Positions 1-8,600 of a stretch of DNA of 16,301 nucleotides are shown piece after piece; position 1 is the stretch's first letter; each line of letters starts with the position of its first letter. The position numbers and the translations under genes are program-made. This DNA comes from Bacillota bacterium. Lineage in GTDB: Bacteria > Bacillota_B > Desulfitobacteriia > Desulfitobacteriales > Desulfitobacteriaceae. Under the pieces are notes generated by a model. That model was not told the origin of the DNA. It made no database searches and saw only the letters and a program-made list of their open reading frames with translations. Location of the stretch: assembly GCA_021779415.1 (NCBI GenBank), contig JAJYAS010000012.1, forward strand, positions 1 to 16,301, in the 5' to 3' direction.

Positions 1-928
1 GCTTCTTGTACAGCTGCTTTCTCTGCCCTTTTCCTTTTATACAGGGTTCTACTGGCAAAAAATCTGGGGTTTTAGTACTCAAAGCCAGGCAGCCTGGTGG
101 TTTGAATACGCGAAAAGTACTGGAATTGACCTACTTATTTCCCTAGCGGGAGGGCTCGTTTTTTTCTGGCTGGTCAATCGGTTATCGCGTTATTGGTGGC
201 TGGTTGGGGCAATATTTTTCAGTATTTGGCTCGTCGTTGAGTACCTAAGTTGGCCCATCTTAATATCCCCTCTTTTCAATCATTTCGAACCCACATCTGA
301 TCCCGCAGTTGTAACCATGGTTGATGATCTTGCACAGCGAGCCGGGTTACACATTAGCGGAGTTCTTGTGATGGACGCCAGCAAACAGACCACCTTAGCC
401 AACGCCTATTTTACCGGAATCGGAACTACCAAGAGAATCGTCATCTACGACACCCTTTTGCGCAATTATTCCTTCCCAGAAGTAAAAGCCGTGATTGCCC
501 ACGAGATGGGACATTGGCGGCATAACGATGTCATCCATGGTCTCGTCTACGGGATGATGGGTGGCTTCATTGTCTTCGGTCTATTAACGTTTCTCTTAAA
601 ACCTTGGTTACCCAAAAATAACAAAAAGCCACCTGAACTCTGGGCAGCCTTACAACTGGTACTTGTTTTACTTCTCTTTGTAAGCAACCCACTTCAGAAC
701 GCCATATCCAGAGAGATGGAGTTGAAGGCAGATTCGTTTTCCCTTGAACTAACGGGAAACCTCCCTGCAGAAATCCAGCTTCAGAAAGACCTGGCTAGCA
801 CCGGTTTAGCGGATTTGTCTCCTCCGAGCTTCATTGTCTGGTTTAGCTATGACCATCCACCGGCTTTAACCCGGATCCACGCCTTAGAAAAAGAATACTC
901 TCAGGTTTCTTTACCACTAAAACGATAA
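1..928 (+). CDS. M48 family (Ste24/CAAX protease-like) membrane zinc metallopeptidase, 5' truncated
   Basis: The gene runs in from before the window; the reading frame is open from base 2, giving 308 visible residues. The first ATG inside (317) is internal and not the start. The visible part begins with hydrophobic sequence containing FYTGFYWQK and WGFS, as in Ste24-type proteases, then further membrane segments. The catalytic zinc motif HEMGH is at visible residues 167-171 (bases 500-514). A second motif, ELKAD (Glu about 240), supplies the expected third zinc ligand, and membrane segments lie between the two. Family members are integral membrane endopeptidases; in eukaryotes Ste24 cleaves prenylated CAAX proteins, but bacterial substrates are mostly unknown and may be membrane-protein quality control. 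About 100 N-terminal residues are probably missing. The stop codon overlaps the ribosome binding site of the next gene, so the two are probably co-transcribed. Confidence 0.9.
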   Translation, partial: LLVQLLSLPFSFYTGFYWQKIWGFSTQSQAAWWFEYAKSTGIDLLISLAGGLVFFWLVNRLSRYWWLVGAIFFSIWLVVEYLSWPILISPLFNHFEPTSDPAVVTMVDDLAQRAGLHISGVLVMDASKQTTLANAYFTGIGTTKRIVIYDTLLRNYSFPEVKAVIAHEMGHWRHNDVIHGLVYGMMGGFIVFGLLTFLLKPWLPKNNKKPPELWAALQLVLVLLLFVSNPLQNAISREMELKADSFSLELTGNLPAEIQLQKDLASTGLADLSPPSFIVWFSYDHPPALTRIHALEKEYSQVSLPLKR

Positions 929-972
929 AAGGAGGTGAGCCAAAGCTCAATCATGAGCTTCGGAATATAATG
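928..972 (+). promoter_or_regulatory. Distant ribosome binding site with a hairpin between it and the start codon
   Basis: A strong Shine-Dalgarno sequence, AAAGGAGGTG (928-937), overlaps the protease stop codon but lies 32 nt before the ATG at 970, too far for direct use. Between them AAGCTCA (943-949) and TGAGCTT (954-960) form a perfect 7-bp stem with a 4-nt loop. Folding this stem leaves about 14 unpaired nt between the SD and the ATG. The ATG at 953 and GTG at 935 are out of frame, and no other start is in frame. The folding and its effect on translation are inferred. Confidence 0.5.
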
Positions 973-1713
973 AACATAGCTAAAGGTGTAGAAACAATTC
1001 AAGTGACAATGAACGTTATGGGTAATCAAAGTGTAATTCATCCAACACTCATCTGGGACGATGAGACTGTTATTTTGGTAGATGCAGGGATACCTTCTCA
1101 ACTACCGGAAATCCAGAAAGCTATGGATCAGGTTGGCGCTCCCTTCAGCAAGCTAAAAAAAGTGATTCTTGCTCATCAAGATTTGGATCACATTGGTGGT
1201 TTGCCGGAAATATTGAGGTCATCAGATCACAAAGTGGAAGTACTGGCTCACAGAGAAGAAAGGCCTTATATCCAAGGCGATAAACCATTAATTAAATTGA
1301 ATCCTCAACAAATGGCTAAAAGGTTAGAAGCCCTACCCGAGGAACAACGTAAACAAATGGAGAGAGTTTTCGAAGCATCGCTGAACTTGAAAGTTGCCGT
1401 AGATACAACGTTTGATGGTGGTGAAGTATTACCTTACTGTGGAGGAATCACGGTAATTCCGTCACCAGGGCATACTCCGGGTCACATTTGCTTATATCTT
1501 AACCAGAGTAAAACGCTTATTACTGGTGACGCTCTAAACGTAATAGATGGTCAATTGGTTGGGCCAAAACCAGAATTTTCGGCTGACATCGATACAGCTA
1601 AGAAATCACTTAAAAAACTAACTCAATATGATATCAAAACTGTTATTTGTTATCATGGCGGGGTCTATAAAGATAATGTGAATCAGCGCTTGCTAGAGTT
1701 AGCTAACGAATAA
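970..1713 (+). CDS. Metallo-beta-lactamase fold hydrolase
   Basis: This 247-residue soluble protein has the MBL-fold motif series in order. Motif 1 is HQDLDH (69-74), motif 2 is the His in GHTPGH (168), motif 3 is the Asp in TGDAL (187), and motif 4 is the His in CYHGG (229). Together these form a two-metal (zinc or iron) hydrolase site. The usual HxHxDH is here HxDxDH, with Asp71 in place of the second His, a variant I recall from other Firmicute family members. The N-terminal strand pattern (GVETIQV, then VILVDAG at 34-40) is normal for the family, which supports the ATG despite its distant ribosome binding site. No signal peptide is seen. The family includes glyoxalase II, lactonases and many uncharacterised hydrolases; the substrate cannot be read from sequence. 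It lies 41 nt after the protease and is likely in its operon. Confidence 0.88.
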   Translation: MNIAKGVETIQVTMNVMGNQSVIHPTLIWDDETVILVDAGIPSQLPEIQKAMDQVGAPFSKLKKVILAHQDLDHIGGLPEILRSSDHKVEVLAHREERPYIQGDKPLIKLNPQQMAKRLEALPEEQRKQMERVFEASLNLKVAVDTTFDGGEVLPYCGGITVIPSPGHTPGHICLYLNQSKTLITGDALNVIDGQLVGPKPEFSADIDTAKKSLKKLTQYDIKTVICYHGGVYKDNVNQRLLELANE

Positions 1714-1738
1714 ACAACATACAATAAGACAATCTCTA

Positions 1739-1780
1739 ATAAAGCAGTCGGCAGGAGTCGGCTGCTTTATATTTTAAATT
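1739..1780 (+). terminator. Intrinsic terminator-like hairpin after the MBL hydrolase
   Basis: AAAGCAGTCG (1741-1750) pairs with CGGCTGCTTT (1759-1768) with one T-G wobble. Two more A-T pairs extend the stem outward to 1739 and 1770, giving about 12 bp around an 8-nt loop. It is followed by a short U-rich stretch (ATTTTAAATTT). It sits 26 nt after the MBL stop codon. The U-tract is interrupted, so efficiency is uncertain. Confidence 0.65.
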
Positions 1781-1816
1781 TCCAAGTTCTAATTTCTAGT
1801 AGATTAACAAGTATAT

Positions 1817-1845
1817 GGCCTACCGTGTTTGCGCTTCGGTAGGCC
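1817..1845. repeat. Perfect 9-bp inverted repeat (hairpin) of unknown role
   Basis: GGCCTACCG (1817-1825) and CGGTAGGCC (1837-1845) are perfect reverse complements around an 11-nt loop. The flanks are not U-rich on either strand, so it is a poor intrinsic terminator. It lies between the preceding terminator and the promoter of the next gene. It could be an operator, a processed RNA element or a dispersed palindromic repeat. Confidence 0.5.
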
Positions 1846-1916
1846 GTGTTAATACCAGCTAGCAAAATATTGGAAGTGAGGAATTTCAAAGACTTTAGTT
1901 TCTTATTATTGCTTTA

Positions 1917-1925
1917 TGATATAAT
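1917..1925 (+). promoter_or_regulatory. Extended -10 promoter for the YdjM-like gene
   Basis: TGATATAAT matches the extended -10 consensus TGnTATAAT exactly. No good -35 hexamer is found at 16-18 nt spacing, as is common for extended -10 promoters. The predicted transcription start near 1932 gives a leader of about 46 nt before the ATG at 1978. Confidence 0.5.
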
Positions 1926-1977
1926 AAGTTTTGTTGGACTGATGGTTTGTTTTATTAGTGATGGAGGTGGGCTGAAA

Positions 1978-2937
1978 ATGGATCCGATAACCCATGGCTT
2001 AATCGGAATTGCTTTAAGTACCCTCTCGGGACATACTATGCAACTGAATGATCCTGTAATTTTGGGCTGCACATTCGGTGCAATGCTCCCTGATCTAGAT
2101 ATTATAGCTCATGTAAAAGGCCGCTTTAACTATTTATTAAAGCACCGGGGAGTCAGTCATTCTTTGATTGCATTATCTAGTATGGCTCTTGGTTTGAGTA
2201 CAGCACTTTATGCTGTCTTTCCAACGACCTCATGGTCGACTATTTTCTTTTGGACTCTGCTTGGGACAATGTCCCATGGCATAATGGACATTTTAAATTC
2301 CTTTGGAGCAGAGCTTTTATGGCCTTTTTCACGTAAGAAAATAACGGTTGATATGATTATGCTTACGGACCCCGTCGTTTTAGGTGCTTTCTTATTGTCT
2401 TTTATGCTCTCGCTAAAAACTCCGGATTTAGCGCAAGTTTATTCGCTGAGTGCCTTTCTAATCAGTATTTTATATCTTGGCTACCGTCACTTAGGGAGAA
2501 TTAGAACGCGAGACCGTTTAATGGAGATCTATCATTTAGGCGATAAAGATCAAGTCAAGGTACTCCCAGCGATGTATCATCCTTTTGCGTGGAACTTTAT
2601 CCTCTATAAAGGGGGACTTGTGCGTTTTGGCATTATACGAAATCAAACACCGATGATATGTCGCGTTTTACCGAAAATTGACAGAGATAACCCTTCTGTT
2701 TCTAATGCCCTGGAAGGAAATTTAGCTGAGATATTTAATCAATTTACGCCTTACTATCATGTGATTGCCCACACATCTGATGCTGAAGAATGTATTGTTG
2801 AATTTCTGGACCTGCGATATTGGACAAAAGGAGATTTTCTGTACACTGGTAACGTGTTTTTAAATGAAAATGGAGAAATATCTCAGGAAATATTCAATAC
2901 CTTGCCAAATCAGGCAGGAGTATTGTTGAGCTATTAA
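1978..2937 (+). CDS. YdjM/DUF457 family membrane-bound metal-dependent hydrolase
   Basis: The 319-residue protein starts with MDPITHGLIG, the characteristic opening of this family (Pfam YdjM, PF04307). The ATG at 1978 is chosen because GGAGGTGG sits just upstream and the family motif begins right there; the frame is open back to a GTG at 1846, but that would add a non-homologous leader. Conserved metal-ligand candidates are His6, Asp39/Asp41 in LPDLD, the HRGVSHS block (56-62), and His100/Asp104 in SHGIMD. Hydrophobic helices fall at about 26-37, 62-81, 88-99, 132-147 and 155-168, so the first half is an integral membrane domain. The C-terminal 140 residues look soluble. E. coli YdjM is a LexA-regulated inner membrane protein, and the enzymatic substrate is unknown. 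It appears to be a single-gene unit with its own promoter. Confidence 0.88.
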   Translation: MDPITHGLIGIALSTLSGHTMQLNDPVILGCTFGAMLPDLDIIAHVKGRFNYLLKHRGVSHSLIALSSMALGLSTALYAVFPTTSWSTIFFWTLLGTMSHGIMDILNSFGAELLWPFSRKKITVDMIMLTDPVVLGAFLLSFMLSLKTPDLAQVYSLSAFLISILYLGYRHLGRIRTRDRLMEIYHLGDKDQVKVLPAMYHPFAWNFILYKGGLVRFGIIRNQTPMICRVLPKIDRDNPSVSNALEGNLAEIFNQFTPYYHVIAHTSDAEECIVEFLDLRYWTKGDFLYTGNVFLNENGEISQEIFNTLPNQAGVLLSY

Positions 2938-2970
2938 TGATCAAAATCCCTGGGATTTCAAAAAAACCTT

Positions 2971-3000
2971 TTGACATTCTCCTAGCTCATCTACCATAAT
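2971..3000 (+). promoter_or_regulatory. Sigma-A type promoter for ftsK
   Basis: A perfect -35 TTGACA (2971-2976) is followed after 18 nt by CATAAT (2995-3000), five of six matches to the -10 consensus. The predicted transcription start is near 3007, so the leader is short and favours the TTG start at 3026 over the GTG at 3017. Confidence 0.7.
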
Positions 3001-3025
3001 GGATATGAAGTGAGAGGTGAAAGGT

Positions 3026-5515
3026 TTGTCAAAAAGGAAAAAGGATCCAAGCGCTCTTAGACTTAAATTATTGAGTGTGATTTTATTACTGTTTTCTATG
3101 ATAGGGCTATTGGGTGGCTTGGGATTTTTTATGGGAAAACAGGTCTATACCTTGTTTGCTGCGGTTATGGGAAAAAACTTGGCCTGGTTTGGGCTGATTT
3201 TTTGTTTGGTTTTAGCGTTCCTTCTTTGGATTTATTCCTCGACATCAGTGTTCAAACAATCAGCATTATTTTCATCTGCGCGACTCTCGAAGGAGTCAGG
3301 AAAACGTCGCAAGATGAAGTCAAATCAACAGAATTCTGATCAATTAGGAGAATCAGAATTCAAAACGGACTTTGAGCCCCGTGGTGTTCCTCTACCTGCT
3401 GGGAAACTTGTTAGTTTACAGGGATTTAACCGCTATTTTTCTTCTCCCGAATGGCTGGAAATGAAGGATACAGATAACCAAATGGCAGAAGAGATGGAGG
3501 AAGTTGGGAAAGATTTTCCTTCATATTTTGGGACGGGGGAGTCGTTTTTCACTAAGATTCCGCGCAAAATGACGACTTTAAACGGCCTTGGAAATTACTT
3601 TGAGGAAGTAGACCAAGAGGAAGGACTAGAACGAGAGAACTCTTGGCAAGACAGCAGTACTTTAAAGGAAGTACCAGTAATACCTGAAATACCTGTTAGG
3701 AAGTCAATATTTTCTCCAATTTTCGAGTCTCAAAAGGATCAAGAAGAGTTCTTGGCCCAATTTAAGGATGATAGATTAAGCCAAGATTTGGTAACACTTA
3801 ATCCAACAATCGCAGAAGTCGAAAAGAACGCTCAAACCCTTGAACTAGATGAGAAATCAATTGAATTGCCAGAAATCATGACTGGTAGGATAGAGGAAAA
3901 TGGCCAGGAAACCAACGTCGAATTCAAGGAAGAACCAGCTTCGGTGCCGGATTCGAAGGATGAGCTATTGAATACGGAGAGCACCTTTCACGCTAATTAC
4001 GAGTTTGAAGCTCCGATGGCAGCTGCCACAGAGTTACCCATAAATTATGCGGGGCAAGTGGCTCCATTGGTTAAACTTGTCGTTGAAAAAGTCGAGCATT
4101 GGGAGGTTCCTGAATATAACTTATTGGATCCAATGCCACAACGAGTAATAATTCAGGATACGGAAACGTCAAAATTACTGGAGAAAGTGCTGCTGGATTT
4201 TGGAGTAAAAGCTAAAGTTATTCGCGTAACCAGAGGCCCGGTCATTACCCGATATGAGCTAGCCCCAGCTCCAGGAGTTAAGATTAGCAAGATTGTTAAT
4301 TTATCGGATGATATTGCCTTAGGACTTGCTGCTCGGGATGTACGCATTGAAGCACCCATTCCTGGTAAAGCAGCCATTGGGATTGAAGTCCCGAATAAGC
4401 AGGCTCGTTCTGTGCCATTTCGCGAAGTGCTTGAAACAGATAGCTTCGGACAATACCCTTCCAAGCTCAAGGTTGCCTTGGGGAAAGATATTGCGGATCA
4501 ACCTATCATTGCGGATTTGATAAGAATGCCCCATCTTCTTGTGGCAGGGGCAACTGGATCAGGAAAAAGTGTCTGCATAACGACGATTATTAATTCTATT
4601 CTTTATAATGCGACTCCAGATGAGGTGAAGTTTCTTCTTGTCGATCCTAAGATGGTGGAACTCAATCAGTATAACGGCATCCCGCACTTATTGGCTCCGG
4701 TTGTGGTCGATCCGAAGAAAGCAGCGAGTGCTCTGAAATGGATCGTTAAAGAGATGGAAAATCGGTATGAACTTTTTGCTGCTGCAGGGGTTCGAGATAT
4801 CGAGCGTTATAATAAATTGAAAGCCGATGAAACAGCGAGAAGGACACCAGCCTTGTCCTTCATTGTCGTGATTATTGATGAGCTAGCCGATCTGATGATG
4901 GTTGCGGCTGGGGAAGTGGAAGAAGCCATATGTCGCTTAGCCCAAATGGCTCGGGCAGCAGGGATTCACTTGGTGATTGCGACGCAACGCCCGTCAGTTG
5001 ATGTGATTACTGGAGTAATCAAGGCGAACATACCCAGTCGAATTTCGTTTGCGGTTTCGTCTCAAATTGACTCTCGCACCATTCTCGATGCAACAGGCGC
5101 TGAAAAACTCCTAGGACGTGGGGACATGCTTTATTCCCCCTTGGGCGTAAATAAAGCACTGCGTGTGCAAGGGTGTTTGGTTACTGATGAAGAAGTACAA
5201 CGGGTCATTACCCATTGGAAAGGACTGGGTAAACCAGAGTATCTTGATCCAGAGCGACTTTTTGCCGACACAAGTCTTAAAAATGAAGAAAGTAACGGAC
5301 CGGATGATGCCTTGTTTATTGAAGCAGGACAACTTTTCATTAGGACGGGGATGGCCTCGGTGTCCTTCTTGCAACGGCGGTTAAAGTTAGGCTATGCTCG
5401 AGCGGCACGCTTAATGGATATGCTCGAAGAACAAGGGGTTGTGGGGGCCTATGAAGGGAGTAAGCCACGGCAAGTGCTCTTAACCTTAGAAGAATTTAAT
5501 GAGCGTTTTGGATGA
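3026..5515 (+). CDS. ftsK: FtsK/SpoIIIE family DNA translocase
   Basis: This is a hexameric ATP-driven double-stranded DNA pump that moves chromosome ends through the division or sporulation septum. Numbering from the alternative GTG at 3017, the protein has 832 residues; TTG 3026 is preferred because AGAGGTGA sits 6 nt upstream, giving 829. Only two clear membrane helices are seen (about 18-38 and 55-73), whereas SpoIIIE-type proteins usually have four. A long acidic, low-conservation linker (about 80-345) follows. The alpha/beta motor starts near 370, with Walker A GATGSGKS (511-518), Walker [11 protein letters not shown] (617-626) and the [12 protein letters not shown] block (655-666). The C-terminal winged-helix gamma domain (about 763-828, [19 protein letters not shown]) reads DNA polarity sequences. 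It has its own promoter and terminator and is therefore monocistronic. It may be the sporulation or the vegetative paralogue; sequence alone does not decide. Confidence 0.95.
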   Translation: MSKRKKDPSALRLKLLSVILLLFSMIGLLGGLGFFMGKQVYTLFAAVMGKNLAWFGLIFCLVLAFLLWIYSSTSVFKQSALFSSARLSKESGKRRKMKSNQQNSDQLGESEFKTDFEPRGVPLPAGKLVSLQGFNRYFSSPEWLEMKDTDNQMAEEMEEVGKDFPSYFGTGESFFTKIPRKMTTLNGLGNYFEEVDQEEGLERENSWQDSSTLKEVPVIPEIPVRKSIFSPIFESQKDQEEFLAQFKDDRLSQDLVTLNPTIAEVEKNAQTLELDEKSIELPEIMTGRIEENGQETNVEFKEEPASVPDSKDELLNTESTFHANYEFEAPMAAATELPINYAGQVAPLVKLVVEKVEHWEVPEYNLLDPMPQRVIIQDTETSKLLEKVLLDFGVKAKVIRVTRGPVITRYELAPAPGVKISKIVNLSDDIALGLAARDVRIEAPIPGKAAIGIEVPNKQARSVPFREVLETDSFGQYPSKLKVALGKDIADQPIIADLIRMPHLLVAGATGSGKSVCITTIINSILYNATPDEVKFLLVDPKMVELNQYNGIPHLLAPVVVDPKKAASALKWIVKEMENRYELFAAAGVRDIERYNKLKADETARRTPALSFIVVIIDELADLMMVAAGEVEEAICRLAQMARAAGIHLVIATQRPSVDVITGVIKANIPSRISFAVSSQIDSRTILDATGAEKLLGRGDMLYSPLGVNKALRVQGCLVTDEEVQRVITHWKGLGKPEYLDPERLFADTSLKNEESNGPDDALFIEAGQLFIRTGMASVSFLQRRLKLGYARAARLMDMLEEQGVVGAYEGSKPRQVLLTLEEFNERFG

Positions 5516-5521
5516 ATTTAG

Positions 5522-5561
5522 AAACACTCTAACCATAATGAATTGGTTAGAGTGTTTTTTT
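5522..5561 (+). terminator. Strong intrinsic terminator of ftsK
   Basis: AAACACTCTAACC (5522-5534) and GGTTAGAGTGTTT (5545-5557) form a perfect 13-bp stem, extended by one A-T pair inside. It is followed by an uninterrupted run of seven T (5555-5561, partly overlapping the stem). It starts 6 nt after the ftsK stop codon. Confidence 0.93.
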
Positions 5562-5576
5562 GCAATGTTTAACTTT

Positions 5577-5604
5577 CGAGCCTCGAACGTCGCGCCTCGG
5601 GCCT
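5577..5604. repeat. Four tandem GC-rich heptamers (CGnnCnT)
   Basis: Four consecutive 7-mers occur without gaps: CGAGCCT (5577), CGAACGT (5584), CGCGCCT (5591) and CGGGCCT (5598). All keep CG at positions 1-2, C at 5 and T at 7. The block is clearly more GC-rich than its flanks and lies between the ftsK terminator and the next gene. It resembles short tandem heptamer repeats known from other bacterial intergenic regions; its function is unknown. Confidence 0.6.
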
Positions 5605-5651
5605 TGATAAATGATTAGGGTGTTTCTTTCTGATGAATGAAGAGGGGGGAA

Positions 5652-5678
5652 ATGGGAATAATGCTTAAATGGATGTAA
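5652..5678 (+). other. Possible leader mini-ORF upstream of the glucan synthase
   Basis: After the strong purine tract AGAGGGGGGA (5641-5650) there are in-frame ATGs at 5652 and 5661 and a TAA stop at 5676-5678. This could encode MGIMLKWM or MLKWM. The ATG at 5661 has better spacing (11 nt) from the purine tract. It is in the same frame as the big gene but separated from it by the stop and 21 nt. It could be a translated leader or chance; there is no homology to support it. Confidence 0.25.
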
Positions 5679-5699
5679 AAAAATAGACGGAGACGAAGA

Positions 5700-8600
5700 A
5701 TGAAGTTTTATACACGGTCAGTAACAAAGGATAAACCCTATAAAGATATTGTCTTACATGGGGAAGATTTACTTAAGCATGCTGAAGAAATTGCTCGATT
5801 TAATGCCAACCAAGGAACTAGCTACCCAATGAGAACCTTATTACCAAGGGTAAGGCAAAATATGAAGTTCTTAAAGCTGGCTTACCGTGAAATAACTGAC
5901 TATGCAACACGAACTCAAGATATTGTGCCAGCTACGGAATGGCTATTAGACAATTACTATAGTCTCAAAGATTTAAGAGAGGAAATTGAAAAAACTCTTC
6001 CTCTAAATTTTGAACGTCAACTACCACGCAATGCAAGTGGGGATTTTCAAGGCTACCCAAGGATTTATGGTTTATTAGTTGAACTCATCGAACATACGGA
6101 TAGTCAATTACAAAGCGATACGCTCAAAGCATTTATTAATGCCTATCAGGTACAAGTACCCTTGTCGAGTGGGGAACTGTGGGCGATCCCAATAATGCTG
6201 AAGATTATCCTTTTGGAAAACATTCGAAGGATAGCAGAACAAATTTTGCTTACCCAAACTGAAAGAGAGGCGGCCGATAATTGGGTCTTACCGCTGATAA
6301 AATCAGAGTATGGGCCACAAAAGTGGGAAGTGATTCTAAAAACACTCACATCTCAAGGAGAATATTCTTCTGCTTATGCAGAACAGATCCTCAAGCGCCT
6401 GCGTGACCTTGGAGTAGACGTTGCCCCTCTTTTACACTGGGTCGACCGAGTCGTCGCTAAACAAGACACAACGATTGAAGAATTGGCCAAACTTGAACGC
6501 CAACGTCAATCGATGTATCAAGTGTCTATGGGTCATGCTATTTTAAGCATTCATTTCATTAAAGCTGAAGATTGGCCTCGCTTTTTTGAGGAAGTAAGTT
6601 TAGTTGAACGTTTATTCAATAAGGATCCAAATGGAGTCTATATCCAGATGGACTTTGAGTCACGGGACGCCTATCGCCATCAGGTGGAAAAGATCGCTCG
6701 ATATTTTAAAGTTTCAGAGCTGGTCGTAGCTCGAAAAGTGTTATCGAGAGCAGAAAAGGCGCATGAAAACGGGGAGTCAGTATCGTCTCATGTGGGTTAT
6801 GATTTGATTGGGGCAGGACGAGATTCACTTGAACGAGAAATGAAACAAGATTTTGGCCCACCCCGAAATATGGCGTATAGGATTCAACATGCCATATGTG
6901 AAAAGCCAGGAACCTATTATTTTGGTAGTTTGCTCATCGGAACAGGATGTCTATGTTTTCTGACACTAGCGAACGTTCTTCAAACAAATTCTCTTTCGCT
7001 TATGCATTTTCTATTATTTCTTGGTCTAATCGTATGGGCAAGTAGTTTGATAATTCCTTTGGTTAATTGGGTGGTATCAAAAGTTTTCTGCCCAACGTTT
7101 CTCCCTAAATTAGAGTTAAGGGAAGGGATTCCAGAAGAATTACGGACGATGGTGGCAGTGCCTACTTTATTAACGAGTGTGGACAGAGTTAAGGAACTTG
7201 TCGGGGAAATTGAAGTATATCATCTAGCCAATAGGGATGATAATTTACATTTTGCATTACTGGGTGATTTCGCAGATGCCTCTTCAGAAGCAGTAGAAGG
7301 GGATGAGGAAATTATTTCAGCGGCAAGGGCTTCGATCGAGAATCTCAACAACAAATATGGTCAAGGTAGGTTTTACTTCTTTAATCGCAAACGAATTTAT
7401 AATGCACCTGAAGGCGTCTGGATGGGATGGGAGAGAAAACGGGGAAAACTTGTTGAGTTCAACTGTCTCTTACGTCAGGATGGGGCGACAAACTTTGATA
7501 TTCAAATTGGCGAATTATCGATTCTTCCAACCTTTCGTTATGTCATAACACTTGATGCAGACACCCAGTTGCCGCAGGGGACGGCCAGAAAGTTAATTGG
7601 AACGCTTGCTCACCCTCTCCATGCGCCACGCTTGAGTGAGGATGGAGGGAGGGTGGTGCAGGGCTACGGGATCCTTCAACCGCGCGTTGGAGTCTCAATT
7701 TTGAGCGCTGGGGCGACCAAATTTTCCCGGATTTTTTCTGGTAGAGTCGGAGTTGATCCATATACAACGGCAGTATCCGACGTTTATCAAGATTTGTTCG
7801 GCGAAGGGATTTTTACGGGTAAAGGGATTTACGATATCGATGTCTTTCATCAGGTAACCCATAACGCCTTTCCTGAAAACACCATTCTCAGCCATGATTT
7901 GATCGAGGGGTTATACGCCAGAGCTGGACTTGTAACGGATGTAGAGTTGGTCGATGGTTATCCTGCCAGTTACCTCGCTTATATGCGTAGACAACATCGT
8001 TGGGTCCGAGGAGATTGGCAACTTTTACCTTGGCTCTTAAAGCCTATTCCGTTTGTTTCACGGTGGAAGATCTTTGATAACTTAAGAAGAAGTCTAGAAG
8101 CTCCTGCCCAGTTACTCCTTTTGATTCTAGCGTTTACGGTCCTTTCTGGAGACCCCTTAGTATGGGTTGGATTGATCTCCGTGAGTTTAATTTGGCCGAT
8201 GGCTTTAAATATGATCAATAGTTTCTTAGTTGAAGGAGGGAAACAAGGGGATATTGGTCAAGTCCTATCAACCTTAGTTACTCAGTTTGCGCTTCAGTTT
8301 ATTTTTCTGCCGTTCACGGCTTTAATGATGCTCGATGCGATCGTGCGAAGCCTCTATCGTCAGTTTGTTTCTCATCGACATTTATTAGAATGGGAAACTG
8401 CGGCAGATACCGAGCAACGCTTAGATGTCAGTTTGAAAACGATGCTAAGTACAATGTGGTCAGTGGCCTTTTTTGTCTTGATAGCAGTTTTGACCATTCG
8501 TTCTTCTTTTCCAACGAAGTTAGGGCGATTTATTCCATTGGGGATGGTGTGGGTCGCTTCACTTTGGGTTGCCCATCGCGTAAGCTTGCCCACTCAGCAT

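Noticed and set aside
1846..1977. N-terminal extension of the YdjM-like protein from GTG 1846
   Set aside because: It has no ribosome binding site, contains the predicted promoter, and the family-typical N-terminus MDPITHG begins at 1978 with a good SD.
2944..2958. Small hairpin AAATCC-CTG-GGATTT after the YdjM-like gene as a terminator
   Set aside because: The stem is only 6 bp, AT-rich and has no U-tract on the plus strand, so it is too weak to call.
4153..4470. Minus-strand open frame of 105 codons inside ftsK
   Set aside because: It lies over the conserved motor domain in another frame and has low-complexity composition; it is a shadow of the real gene.
5604..5632. Sigma-A promoter for the glucan synthase starting with TTGATA at 5604
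   Set aside because: No acceptable -10 hexamer occurs 16-18 nt downstream, so the promoter of this gene remains unidentified.
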